NCBI RefSeq assembly: GCF_964033635.1
Contig: NZ_OZ035533.1
Coordinates: 6,605,001-6,669,000, forward strand
Length of the DNA stretch: 64,000 bases
Reading direction: 5' to 3'
Source of the DNA: Chitinophaga sp. MM2321
GTDB taxonomy: Bacteria; Bacteroidota; Bacteroidia; Chitinophagales; Chitinophagaceae
Shown here: in pieces, positions 1 through 9,168 of the stretch
How the letters are laid out: each line of letters starts with the position of its first letter
How positions within the stretch are numbered: position 1 is the stretch's first letter
The notes under the pieces: generated by a model
Seen by the model: only the letters and a program-made list of their open reading frames with translations
Databases searched by the model: none
Told to the model about the DNA's origin: nothing
Program-made: the position numbers and the translations under genes

Positions 1-841
1 AAGGACGCAGTTTGGTCCAATCCGGTGGTTCCGGATTTTTTGAGTACAGATCGTATGGGTTAAATAGTTTTACCCATTTCAACATGTCCCGGTCGTGGTC
101 ATCCAGCAGGTAATCGTAAGCTCCTTCGCGGTGCCAGGCATAAAAAGAGTGATACCGCAGCATGTAGAGTCCTGATTCCGGTAAATGGTCTTTCATCATC
201 TGGTACACGTATTCATCGTGTCCCCAGGAAAGGTTTACATTCCGCAAACCGCAATTGGGTTTGTAGATACCGGTACCTGTTTGATAGGCTGGATTGTTAT
301 AGTCGGGATTGTTTTTGAAATATTCTGGATATACAATTTTATCTGAATAGGGGCATCCCACGGGGAAAGTGTCGCCCACCACCGCCCATTGGGCTTCTCC
401 GAACAAGCACAGTACCTTGCCCATGTCATGCATCAGACCGGTGAGCACCATCCAGTCGGGATGTCCGTCTGCGCGGATAGCTTCGGCTGTTTGTAACAGG
501 TGTTGGAATTGATCCAGGTCTGTATCGGGATCGGAATCATCTACCAGCTGATTGAGGAAATTAAAAGCCTCCCATACCGGCATTTCTTTCCTGTTGAACG
601 ACAGGAATTCGGCTCTCTTTTGTTGTACAAAATCGTATGTCTGGTAGGTATGGTTCAGCCGGTAAAACTCGCGGACAGTATCTCTTTCCGGGTTATCATA
701 ATTCCGGTATTCGTCGGTAGCTTTGGATGTAGCAATACTTTCAGGTGTTGGATAACGCTGTAGTACGGCGTCTTCCCACTCATCGAGACTTGTTAACGGA
801 TTTACTTCTTTATCCGTAAATGTATTTGGAACAGTACCCAT
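1..841 (-). CDS. Inositol oxygenase (myo-inositol to glucuronate), 3' end cut by window edge
   Basis: Non-haem di-iron enzyme that cleaves the myo-inositol ring with O2 to give D-glucuronate. The frame is open from the ATG at 841-839 to base 1, giving 280 residues; the animal enzymes are about 285. The protein shows family blocks such as DEYRNYDNPERDTV, FYRLNHTYQTYDFV, VDDSDPDTDLDQFQHLLQ and NPYDLYSK. All six iron ligands of the animal enzyme can be matched: H114, H138, D139, H208, H231 and D264. By comparison with the mouse sequence as I recall it, only about 16 C-terminal residues are missing. It diverges from a LacI-type regulator gene with a palindromic operator between them, so it is probably repressed by that regulator and induced by inositol or a related sugar. 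Identification is near certain; the regulation is inferred. Confidence 0.95.
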   Translation of the reverse strand, partial: MGTVPNTFTDKEVNPLTSLDEWEDAVLQRYPTPESIATSKATDEYRNYDNPERDTVREFYRLNHTYQTYDFVQQKRAEFLSFNRKEMPVWEAFNFLNQLVDDSDPDTDLDQFQHLLQTAEAIRADGHPDWMVLTGLMHDMGKVLCLFGEAQWAVVGDTFPVGCPYSDKIVYPEYFKNNPDYNNPAYQTGTGIYKPNCGLRNVNLSWGHDEYVYQMMKDHLPESGLYMLRYHSFYAWHREGAYDYLLDDHDRDMLKWVKLFNPYDLYSKNPEPPDWTKLRP

Positions 842-912
842 GGCAAGCTATTTAGTAGTTGACTTAAATTTCGGCTATTTTGAAGGATTTTTTGCATATT
901 GGCAGCGATTTA

Positions 913-934
913 TTTACGAAACCGGTTTCGTAAA
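913..934. promoter_or_regulatory. Perfect 22-bp palindrome, LacI-family operator
   Basis: The half site TTTACGAAACC is followed directly by its exact reverse complement, with the central CCGG typical of LacI/GalR-family operators. It lies between the divergent inositol oxygenase gene (start at 841) and the LacI-family gene (start at 998), so one bound dimer could control both. No second copy of the palindrome was noticed in the window. The symmetry is seen directly; its role as operator is inferred. Confidence 0.85.
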
Positions 935-997
935 CAGGCAGATTAGCAATCGGAAAACATCTCTTTAAAAAAATGACGGATACAGATTAGCCGACCC

Positions 998-2011
998 ATG
1001 AAGAAGGTAAATATAAAAGCACTGGCGCAGGAACTGGAACTATCTCTTTCCACGGTATCAAAGGCGTTGCGTGACAGTCATGAAATCAGCAGGGAAACCA
1101 AGCAGCGGGTACAGGAACTGGCTGCCAGGCTGAATTATACGCCCAATGCTTATGCCAGTAGTTTGCGTGGCAGGAAGAGTAAAAATATTGCGGTCATCAT
1201 ACCGGAGGTGGCAGACAGTTTTTTTTCGATTGCTATTAATGGCATTGAGGCGGCGGTGAAGGAGAAAGGCTATCATGTACTCATCTACCTCACGCATGAG
1301 AGTTTTATCCGTGAACAGGCTATTTTAAAGGAATTTCAGAGTGGCCGGGTAGATGGTGTGCTGATCTCTGTTTCAAGAGAAACCACCACCGGGGAGCATA
1401 TCAATGAACTCATCGCCAGAGAGGTGCCTGTCGTATTTTTTGACCGGGTACTCGAAGAAGTGGCTGCTGCAAAAATTGTGACCGATGATTTCGAAAGCGG
1501 ATACAATGCCACGAAACACCTGATTGATAACGGCAGTAAACGCATTGCTTACCTGGGCATCTCAAAAAGTTTATCCATCAGCAACAACCGGATGGAAGGA
1601 TATAAAAAAGCGTTGAAAGATCATGGATTGAAATCGCCGGGTAGTGATATTATTTTATGTACCACCGATCAGGACTATAACTATAAAGCCGTTAAAAAAC
1701 TGTTGCAGCAAAAGAAAAGACCGGATGGTATTGTTGCTTCTGTAGAGAAGTTAACAACCACTGTGTACCAGGTTTGTCAGGCCCTGGCCCTCACTATTCC
1801 ACAAGCAGTAAAGGTGGTTTGTTTCTCCAATCTTGAAATAGCAACAATCCTGCATCCTTCCCTGACAACGATTACGCAACCGGCTTTTGAAATGGGCCAT
1901 GCAGCGGCAGGTGTTCTTTTACAATTACTGGAAAAGAAGAAAGGAACGCCTGAAAAGACGCGCATCGTTATTCCGTCGGCACTGATCGTGAGGGGGTCTA
2001 GTAAACAATAA
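998..2011 (+). CDS. LacI/GalR-family transcriptional regulator
   Basis: DNA-binding repressor of 337 residues, the usual family length. The N-terminal helix-turn-helix lies at about residues 6-25 (IKALAQELELSLSTVSKALR), followed by the hinge-helix segment (LNYTPNAYASSLRGRKS). A periplasmic-binding-protein-like sensor domain starts near residue 62 (NIAVIIPEVADSFFSIAING) and runs to the C-terminus. The effector is probably a sugar or polyol. The gene diverges from inositol oxygenase across a 156-bp gap holding a perfect 22-bp palindrome, so regulation of that gene and of itself is the simplest reading. It could also control genes outside the window to the left. The ligand cannot be read from the sequence. 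Confidence 0.93.
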   Translation: MKKVNIKALAQELELSLSTVSKALRDSHEISRETKQRVQELAARLNYTPNAYASSLRGRKSKNIAVIIPEVADSFFSIAINGIEAAVKEKGYHVLIYLTHESFIREQAILKEFQSGRVDGVLISVSRETTTGEHINELIAREVPVVFFDRVLEEVAAAKIVTDDFESGYNATKHLIDNGSKRIAYLGISKSLSISNNRMEGYKKALKDHGLKSPGSDIILCTTDQDYNYKAVKKLLQQKKRPDGIVASVEKLTTTVYQVCQALALTIPQAVKVVCFSNLEIATILHPSLTTITQPAFEMGHAAAGVLLQLLEKKKGTPEKTRIVIPSALIVRGSSKQ

Positions 2012-2114
2012 CGGGTAGCTATCCATATATTAATTTATTAATAGCAAAATAAGGTGAAGGGAAAGTGAATAGTATTTTCCCTATTTTCACCCATGAACAA
2101 ACTTTTACCTGACC

Positions 2115-2774
2115 TTGCCAGAGCACCTGCCTGATAATGAACCGGATCTGTTGCGACGTATCGCGGCCGGAGATGAGCGTGCTTTTAATTACATATATAA
2201 TTTTTATAGCGGCACTGTATTTAATACAGTCATGACTTATGTAAAAGATAAGCTGGAAGCAGAAGAGATCCTGCAACAGATATTTGTAAAGTTCTGGGAA
2301 AGAAGGGCCACCCTTGCGGGTGTGCGAAGTCTACGCGATTATTTTTTTATCTCCGCCCGCAATGCCGTATTCAATCACTTTAACAGGCTTTCCAAAAATG
2401 CCAGGCTGGTCAACAACGTAAAAGATAACCTGACAACGGTGGTGAATAATACAGATCACCGGGTCAGGGAAAAAGAATATAACCAACTGCTGGAAAACGC
2501 CATCAGACAACTTCCGCCACAACAAAAGCAGGTATACCTGCTGGCAGACCGCCAGGACTTCAGCAATGAAGAAATAGCCACACAAATGGGCTTATCGAGA
2601 CTTACAGTCAAGAAACACCTGGAGCTGGCGCGTAAATTTGTAAGAAACCATATCAATAATCATCTCCAGGGCTACACACCCTTACTATTGCTGGTCCTTT
2701 CTCTCGCTACCCTTTCCCCTGCGATCCTGTTTTTCAGGAACATTCATACCAAACACCTGCTGCAGCTGTTTTAA
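2115..2774 (+). CDS. ECF-type RNA polymerase sigma factor with C-terminal membrane segment
   Basis: Sigma-70 family extracytoplasmic-function sigma factor of 219 residues. Region 2 covers about residues 24-64 (AFNYIYNFYSG to QQIFVKFWER) and region 4 about 124-177 (LPPQQKQVYLLADRQDFSNEE, then LSRLTVKKHLELARKF). A hydrophobic stretch at about 186-208 (LLLLVLSLATLSPAILFF) looks like a single membrane helix after region 4. The start is taken as TTG at 2115, because the ATG at 2093 is out of frame and soon hits a stop, and the next in-frame ATG would remove region 2. It stands directly before fecR and an STN-type susC, the usual sigma/anti-sigma/transducer order, so it probably activates that cassette after a signal from the receptor. 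Confidence 0.9.
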   Translation: MPEHLPDNEPDLLRRIAAGDERAFNYIYNFYSGTVFNTVMTYVKDKLEAEEILQQIFVKFWERRATLAGVRSLRDYFFISARNAVFNHFNRLSKNARLVNNVKDNLTTVVNNTDHRVREKEYNQLLENAIRQLPPQQKQVYLLADRQDFSNEEIATQMGLSRLTVKKHLELARKFVRNHINNHLQGYTPLLLLVLSLATLSPAILFFRNIHTKHLLQLF

Positions 2775-2877
2775 GCATTATTAAATATTTTTTTTAATTC
2801 CCGTTACGCCGTTTGCTTTTTACGGCGGTCTTTATAACTGTACGTGTCTGCTATAACTATATATACATGTCTATGTT

Positions 2878-4065
2878 ATGACTAATGAACGCTTTGCCAC
2901 ATTAATCCGGTTATACAAAGCCGGTAGCCTTACGGAGGAGCAATGGGAAGAATTACAGCAGGTGTTTTCCACGGGAGAACATGATGAGGCGCTGGAGGAA
3001 GAAATGGCCCGGTTATTTGACAGTTTTGGTATCCACGAAACCTGGACACCCGCCACCAAACAGGTGTTGTGGGATAAGGTTTTGGCTGCCAGCCGTCAGG
3101 GAGTTCCTGCCACCGAGGCTGTGATCGCACCGATGCCGCGCAGGCGCTGGCGGATGGCCGCTGCTGCCGTATTGGTCCTCATCGTGGGAAGTGCAGCCTT
3201 ATACAGTATCACCCGCATAAATAAAAAGAACGAGCCGGCAGTGGCTATTCAGTCCGCACGGGTTGATGTAGCGCCTGGTAGCGACAAAGCCGTATTAACA
3301 CTGGCCGATGGTTCCACCATACAGCTGGATAGCACCGGGGACCGGGTAATCGGACAAGGAGCTGCCGCTATCAAGCAACAGGGCAGCCGCTTGCAATATG
3401 CTGCGAATGGCAACACCACAGCGGCCAACAGTTTCAATACCCTTACCACTCCCCGCAGCGGACAGTTTAAAGTGATCTTACAGGACGGCACCAAAGTATG
3501 GCTGAATGCAGCGTCATCACTGCGTTATCCGGCTGTTTTCAGCGGTAAGGAAAGAAAGATAAGCCTGCAGGGAGAAGCCTATTTTGACGTAACACAAAAT
3601 GCAGAGCGGCCTTTTGTTGTAACTGTAAACGGCATGACCGTCAAAGTACTGGGCACCGAATTTAATATAAACAGCTACGCAGATGAAGCCGTAATGGCGG
3701 CCACGCTTGTATCAGGATCAGTACAGGTAAATAGTGAAAACAAGAAAATGGTACTGCATCCCGGCGAACAGCTCACCATGAATACAGCAGGCGCATTAAA
3801 TATCAGGGAAGGTGTCAACCTCGAGGAGATCACTGCCTGGAAGGATGGTAATTTTTATTTTGATAACACCGCATTATCTGTTATCCTCCGGCAATTTGCC
3901 CGCTGGTATGATGTTGACGTAGTGTACACCAGTCCTGTGAAAGACAGGAAATTCTTTGGTGTGATCAGGAGAAGTACATCCCTTACCGGGGTGCTGAAAT
4001 TACTGGAGGCAAATGATATAAAATTCCGGATTGAAGGAAAAAAACTGTTTGTTCAATCAGGCTAA
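2878..4065 (+). CDS. FecR-family anti-sigma factor with DUF4974-type C-terminus
   Basis: Inner-membrane anti-sigma regulator of 395 residues that would hold the upstream ECF sigma factor and sense the TonB-dependent receptor in the periplasm. The cytoplasmic N-terminus spans residues 1-85. One membrane helix lies at about 90-107 (MAAAAVLVLIVGSAALYS). The periplasmic FecR domain runs from about 180 to 280 (TPRSGQFKVILQDGTKVWLN, LQGEAYFDVTQNAERPFVV, VKVLGTEFNI). A C-terminal DUF4974-like secretin/TonB short domain follows at about 325-393 (FYFDNTALSVILRQFARWYD). It lies 103 bp after the sigma gene and 91 bp before susC. Identification is firm; the partner assignment rests on gene order. Confidence 0.93.
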   Translation: MTNERFATLIRLYKAGSLTEEQWEELQQVFSTGEHDEALEEEMARLFDSFGIHETWTPATKQVLWDKVLAASRQGVPATEAVIAPMPRRRWRMAAAAVLVLIVGSAALYSITRINKKNEPAVAIQSARVDVAPGSDKAVLTLADGSTIQLDSTGDRVIGQGAAAIKQQGSRLQYAANGNTTAANSFNTLTTPRSGQFKVILQDGTKVWLNAASSLRYPAVFSGKERKISLQGEAYFDVTQNAERPFVVTVNGMTVKVLGTEFNINSYADEAVMAATLVSGSVQVNSENKKMVLHPGEQLTMNTAGALNIREGVNLEEITAWKDGNFYFDNTALSVILRQFARWYDVDVVYTSPVKDRKFFGVIRRSTSLTGVLKLLEANDIKFRIEGKKLFVQSG

Positions 4066-4119
4066 AAATATAATTAAACCGGACCCATGTCCTGAAATAT
4101 AAAATACATACAAAACAAA

Positions 4120-4141
4120 AGCTCCTGCGCGAACAGGAGCT
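4120..4141 (+). promoter_or_regulatory. Stem-loop in the fecR-susC leader
   Basis: AGCTCCTG (4120-4127) and CAGGAGCT (4134-4141) form a perfect 8-bp stem with a CGCGAA loop, ending 15 bases before the susC ATG at 4157. No run of T follows, so it is not a standard terminator. It could be a processing, translation-control or small-RNA target structure that sets SusC levels relative to FecR. The structure is seen; the role is inferred. Confidence 0.5.
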
Positions 4142-4156
4142 GGCGTTATCCAATTA

Positions 4157-7100
4157 ATGAACAAAGGCTACGAAACCTACATCAGCAACCAAATAACAAC
4201 CAAATATATGCAATTATCCATACCACTGCATGCGATGAAACTCACATTTATTTTTTTATTGATAGGGTTTATGCAGTTATCTGCCAGGAGCAGCGGACAA
4301 CAAGTAAATATTAAGCTGAAAAATGCGCCGTTAAAGACTCTTTTTAAGGCCATTCAACAACAAACAGGGCTCAATATATTTGTGGATGCGGCCTTACTGG
4401 AAGGAGCTGATCATGTTACACTGGACATTAAAAACATGCCGGTAGCGCAGGTGATGCAACTGTGCCTGAAAGGACGGAATCTTCAGTACACCATTGAAGC
4501 CGATGCTATTATCATCGAGCAAAAGCCAGCTGCAATCCGGCCGGCAACAGCACCGCCACCACCACCGGCGGATATTGTTTTTACCATCACGGGCACTATT
4601 ACAAATGCTAAAGGGGAACCTTTGCCCGGAGCCGCCGTACATGTGAAGGGTACGCAAAAAGGAGTGTTGTCGGATGGCAACGGAAGCTTCTCTATTGTAG
4701 TAAATGAAAAGGCTATTCTGGTAGTCAGCATGCTGGGCTATCAGCCTAAAGAAATAGCCATTACCGGCAACGCCAACATCATGGTAACACTCAGCGAAGC
4801 CGTTACCGCTTTAAATGATGTGGTAGTAGTAGGTTATGGCATACAGAAAAAAAGCGACCTGACAGGCTCCCTGTCGCAGATTAAAAGTAAAGACCTGACC
4901 GCGTTTCCCACCACGAATGTGGTGCAAGCCCTTTCCGGCCGGGCTACGGGGGTACAGGTTATTCAAAACAGCGGCGCTCCGGGTTCACCCATCAGCGTAA
5001 GAATCCGCGGTACAAACTCCATCCAGGGAAGCAATGAGCCCCTGTATGTGATAGATGGGTTCCCTGTTTCCGGTAATCCTACGATGCTGAATAACGCGGA
5101 TATAGAAAGCGTGAACGTATTGAAAGATGCTTCGGCCACCGCCATTTATGGCTCCCGCGGCGCCAACGGCGTGGTGCTTATCACCACCAAAAAAGGGAAA
5201 CAAGGTGCTACCAGGGTAGACTACGAAGGAAGTTATTCCGTTCAGACTATCCGTAAAAAACTGAAGTTAATGAGCCCTATCCAGTATGGGGAGTTTTATA
5301 ATGAACAGGCAAAAAATGACGGGGTACCCGCTTATTTTACACCGCAGCAACTGGATGAATTCAAAGCAATGGGAGCTGGTACAGACTGGCAGGACCTTGT
5401 TATGCAAAAGGCGCCTATGCAGAATCATACCGTGAATGTAAGCGGTGGCAATGCCAAAACGCAATTCTCCGCCAGCGGAAGTATGCTGAAACAGGACGGG
5501 ATTGTTATCAACAGTTATTATAACCGGTATGCTTTAAGGGCCAACTTGAACCACGATATCAGCGACAAGTTCAGCATGCAGTACGGTATCAATTTAACAC
5601 GCACGGAATCAAGTGATAAAACCGGCGGCGGCAATAGCAGCGGCAGGGGTAACAGCTTATACAGCGGGATGATTTCAGTGCCACCTTCCCTGACCCCTTA
5701 TAATGATGACGGTTCTTTCAGGGTGCCTATACTGAGTTATTCCTTTATCTCCAACGCGATGATTAATCCGCTGAATTATGTTTATGCGGAGTCATATCTG
5801 GGAAAAGAAAACCGGGTGCTGGGTAATGCGGCAGTTACCTACAAGCCCACGCCGGAACTGGTGATCCGGGTTTCAGGAGGTATTGAAAATTTTGATTTGC
5901 GCAATGATACTTATACTACGCATAAATTTGTCAACTCCAATGGCGCTGCGGCTGTCAACAGTTCACAATACACCAGCCTGTTAAACGAGAATACGATCAC
6001 CTATACCAAAGCTTTTGGAGATCATCATCTGACGGCGTTAGGCGGGTTTACTTACCAGAACTTTTTAAGCACGAATGCAGGCGCCAGTGGTTCCGGATTT
6101 GTGAGTGATATCCAGGGAACGAACGACCTCGGCGCTGCTACGGTCAATAATCCTTCTTCATCAGGATATGCCAAATCTGTTTTGATATCTTATCTCAGCA
6201 GGATTAATTACGGGTTTAAAGATAAATACATGCTCACAGCCAGTTTCAGGGCTGATGGATCATCACGTTATGGCACAGGAAACAAATGGGGTTACTTCCC
6301 TTCGGGCGCTGTAGCCTGGCGGGTTTCCCAGGAGGAATTTATGAAAGATGTTTCCTTTATTTCCGATCTGAAACTCAGGGCTGGATTCGGAGCTACCGGC
6401 AGCCAGGCCATCGCGCCCTATGCTACTATGAACCAGCTGGTTTCCGGGAAAACAGTTTTTGATGACGGACTTTTTACAACGTATGCACCAGGAACACGCC
6501 TGCCGAATAACCTGAAGTGGGAAACAACCTATCAGTCTGATTTTGGCATAGATGTTTCAGTACTTAATAACCGCATTCATTTTACTGCTGATTATTATGT
6601 AAAGAATACCAGGGATCTGTTAAACAGCGTGCAATTGCCCGCTTCACTGGGATATGACTACACAATACAGAACGTAGGAGAAATGCAGAACAAAGGAGTA
6701 GAACTGGGACTGGATGTAAGTGTATTACCTGCTACTGCTGCTTTCCAGTGGAATCTTGCCGGTAACATTTCCTTTAACCGGAATAAAATAGTAAAACTAT
6801 ACGGCGGACAGGACATCTACGGAACATCTTATTACACAGGTGTTGTAGGTGATTTTGTAAACCTTCTCCGTGAAGGACAGCCACTCGGTATCTTTTACGG
6901 ATACCTGGAAAACGGCTATGACAGCAAAGGAAATATTACTTACAAAGATTTAACCGGGGATGGTAAAATTACGACTGCGGATAAAACTTATATCGGCAAC
7001 CCCAATGCAAAATATACATATGGCCTCAATTCAGCAATGGCCTTTAAAGGATTTGAATTGAGCCTTTTCTTCCAGGGTTCCCGTGGAAATGATATTTTCA

Positions 7101-7510
7101 ACTTTAGTGCAACCCAATCTGTTGACCTGAACCAGGGAATGAACCTGTTGGAGGATCAGTTCCTGCATCATTGGACTGCAGCCAATCCTGATCCACATGC
7201 GAAGTATCCGGCAGTAACCCGTTCTCTGAACGTGGCCGTGTCCGACCGCTATGTAGAAGATGGCTCTTACCTGCGCCTGAAAAATATCCAGTTGGCCTAT
7301 AATATTCCAATGAATAAAACAGGCGTGAAATGGTTGAGAAGTGGTCAGGTATATGTAAGCGGACAAAACCTCCTCACCTGGACTAAATATTCCTGGTTTG
7401 ATCCGGAAGTAAGTACGCATATAAGCGACAATTCTGTCAACCTGGGAATAGACCAGTTTGGTTATCCCACTGCAAAAAGTGTGACCATCGGCGTCCGGAT
7501 AGGATTATAG
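4157..7510 (+). CDS. SusC-type TonB-dependent outer-membrane transporter with STN signalling domain
   Basis: Outer-membrane oligomer importer of 1117 residues, driven by TonB and paired with the SusD downstream. After a signal segment (about residues 27-45, MKLTFIFLLIGFMQLSARSS) comes an STN domain (about 52-112), the part that contacts FecR. A carboxypeptidase-regulatory-like domain follows (about 140-210, GTITNAKGEPLPGAAVHVKG), then the plug with the SusC signature (VVVVGYGIQKKSDLTGS, and AIYGSRGANGVVLITTKKG) and a long beta-barrel. An acidic EF-hand-like loop (DLTGDGKITTADK) is present in the barrel. ATG 4157 is used, but 4208 or 4235 could also serve and would leave a shorter leader. The STN domain and position behind sigma/FecR indicate substrate-induced expression through that pair. 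The substrate is unknown. Confidence 0.94.
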   Translation: MNKGYETYISNQITTKYMQLSIPLHAMKLTFIFLLIGFMQLSARSSGQQVNIKLKNAPLKTLFKAIQQQTGLNIFVDAALLEGADHVTLDIKNMPVAQVMQLCLKGRNLQYTIEADAIIIEQKPAAIRPATAPPPPPADIVFTITGTITNAKGEPLPGAAVHVKGTQKGVLSDGNGSFSIVVNEKAILVVSMLGYQPKEIAITGNANIMVTLSEAVTALNDVVVVGYGIQKKSDLTGSLSQIKSKDLTAFPTTNVVQALSGRATGVQVIQNSGAPGSPISVRIRGTNSIQGSNEPLYVIDGFPVSGNPTMLNNADIESVNVLKDASATAIYGSRGANGVVLITTKKGKQGATRVDYEGSYSVQTIRKKLKLMSPIQYGEFYNEQAKNDGVPAYFTPQQLDEFKAMGAGTDWQDLVMQKAPMQNHTVNVSGGNAKTQFSASGSMLKQDGIVINSYYNRYALRANLNHDISDKFSMQYGINLTRTESSDKTGGGNSSGRGNSLYSGMISVPPSLTPYNDDGSFRVPILSYSFISNAMINPLNYVYAESYLGKENRVLGNAAVTYKPTPELVIRVSGGIENFDLRNDTYTTHKFVNSNGAAAVNSSQYTSLLNENTITYTKAFGDHHLTALGGFTYQNFLSTNAGASGSGFVSDIQGTNDLGAATVNNPSSSGYAKSVLISYLSRINYGFKDKYMLTASFRADGSSRYGTGNKWGYFPSGAVAWRVSQEEFMKDVSFISDLKLRAGFGATGSQAIAPYATMNQLVSGKTVFDDGLFTTYAPGTRLPNNLKWETTYQSDFGIDVSVLNNRIHFTADYYVKNTRDLLNSVQLPASLGYDYTIQNVGEMQNKGVELGLDVSVLPATAAFQWNLAGNISFNRNKIVKLYGGQDIYGTSYYTGVVGDFVNLLREGQPLGIFYGYLENGYDSKGNITYKDLTGDGKITTADKTYIGNPNAKYTYGLNSAMAFKGFELSLFFQGSRGNDIFNFSATQSVDLNQGMNLLEDQFLHHWTAANPDPHAKYPAVTRSLNVAVSDRYVEDGSYLRLKNIQLAYNIPMNKTGVKWLRSGQVYVSGQNLLTWTKYSWFDPEVSTHISDNSVNLGIDQFGYPTAKSVTIGVRIGL

Positions 7511-7588
7511 CCGGTACACATTTTCCAGGGTCCGTTACTTGATTTTGGCACGTGCATAAGTGCCTGAACTTATTAAAACATTCAAATA

Positions 7589-9055
7589 ATGAAACACAGC
7601 ACGATATTCCGCTTTTCATATTTCATATTGCCGTTACTTCTTTTATATATCACATCCTGTACAAAAGCATTGGAAGAAAGTCCGAAATCCTTGTCGGCAG
7701 AAGGGTTTTATAACACAAAATCGGAAGTAGAGGCAGCCACTTACGCCATCTATTCTCCCCTGCGTACCGGTGGTTCGATGAGTGCATTTTATGAGGTATT
7801 TCATGATGCCCTTTCCGATTTTTTTATCCCCAACGGAAGTTGGATACCATTGGAGGATTATACAGGACTTGATAATACCAATTATGGCCGTACAGAAGCT
7901 TTCTGGAAGAGCTTTTATCTGTCTATCCGTAATGCCAACCTGGTCATAAAAAACACGCCGAATGGAACAGATATCAGTGATGCAGATAAGGCAGTATATA
8001 TCGCTGAAGCAAGATTCATGCGTGCCCTGATGTATTTTCAACTGGTCAGGAACTGGGGCGGCGTACCGATACGTACGGAAGCCAATATGGATATTCCTGA
8101 TCTTCAACGTGGATCTGTAGAGGCAGTATACCAGCTGATTGAAGACGATCTGAAATTTGCCGGTGAAAATCTTCCTACTAAAGCGGCCCAATCAGGACGA
8201 CCCAATAAATGGTCGGCGAAAGCAGTGCTTGCGGATACTTATCTTCAGTTAAAAAGATATACCGACGCACAGGACAGAGCAAATGAAGTAATTCAGTCAG
8301 GTCAGTTTTCACTGGTGCCTGTAACACAGCCGGACGATTTTCTAAACCTGTATGGTCCGGATGTAATTACCTCATCAGAAGAAATCTTTTATTTAAAATT
8401 CACCCGGCAAAACGGGCAGGGATTTCAATTAACCTTATACGAAGCCCATCCCAATACGCCTTATGCCAATGGAGCCGGCTACTTTTCATTATACACGGAT
8501 CCTACTAAAATTGCAGTGGTGAAAAACTGGGACGCCAATGATTTGCGGAAACAGTATGATCTGTATCCATGGCAATTTGGTAGAGGCGATAGCACCTACC
8601 TGGTGAGGAAGTTTCAGGATAAACAGGCACTTCCCGGTGGTACCGGTGGAAACGATTATCCGTGGTATCGTTATGCAGATGTACTCATGACCTATGCAGA
8701 AGCGGCCAATGCTGCGAATCATGGTCCTACAACAGCAGCAGTAGAGGCGCTGAATAAGGTACACCGCCGCGCCTATGGTTATCCTGCAAATACGGCATCT
8801 CCGGTAGATTTTAAAGTTGCAGACTATAACGAAAGTTCCTTCCTGACGCTTATTGTTAAAGAAAGAGGATACGAAACCCTGTTTGAAGGCAAAAGATGGA
8901 TGGAGTTAAAACGACTGGGTATTGCAAAAGATTATATCAAAGCTTCCAAAGGAAAAACCATGGCTGATGTAATGCTGCTTTGGCCGATTCCTAATGCGGA
9001 AATAAATTATAATAAGGCATTAGACCCGGTTGCAGATCAGAATCCCGGATATTAA
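7589..9055 (+). CDS. SusD/RagB-family surface glycan-binding lipoprotein
   Basis: Surface lipoprotein of 488 residues that would cap the SusC barrel and bind its ligand. The signal peptide ends in a lipobox (LYITSC) with the lipidated Cys at residue 24. The N-terminal SusD-like region (ALEESPKSLSAEGFYNT, EARFMRALMYFQLVRNWGGVP) has TPR-like helices, and the C-terminal RagB/SusD part includes YRYADVLMTYAEAANAA, KERGYETLFEGKRWMELKRL and the typical tail LLWPIPNAEINYNKAL. It begins 78 bp after the STN-type susC, so the two form one transcription unit. Identification is firm, the ligand unknown. Confidence 0.94.
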   Translation: MKHSTIFRFSYFILPLLLLYITSCTKALEESPKSLSAEGFYNTKSEVEAATYAIYSPLRTGGSMSAFYEVFHDALSDFFIPNGSWIPLEDYTGLDNTNYGRTEAFWKSFYLSIRNANLVIKNTPNGTDISDADKAVYIAEARFMRALMYFQLVRNWGGVPIRTEANMDIPDLQRGSVEAVYQLIEDDLKFAGENLPTKAAQSGRPNKWSAKAVLADTYLQLKRYTDAQDRANEVIQSGQFSLVPVTQPDDFLNLYGPDVITSSEEIFYLKFTRQNGQGFQLTLYEAHPNTPYANGAGYFSLYTDPTKIAVVKNWDANDLRKQYDLYPWQFGRGDSTYLVRKFQDKQALPGGTGGNDYPWYRYADVLMTYAEAANAANHGPTTAAVEALNKVHRRAYGYPANTASPVDFKVADYNESSFLTLIVKERGYETLFEGKRWMELKRLGIAKDYIKASKGKTMADVMLLWPIPNAEINYNKALDPVADQNPGY

Positions 9056-9168
9056 GGCAGCGGATCAATGATAAATTTCCGGGCGCTTATTATTTGATCT
9101 TTTGTAAAACGTGAAAAATTAAATAATTAAATTGGCCCCTGGCATTTACGGACCATCCAATTAATAAT

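Noticed and set aside
4120..4141. Rho-independent terminator after fecR
   Set aside because: There is a good stem but no T run, and the susC ATG follows 15 bases later.
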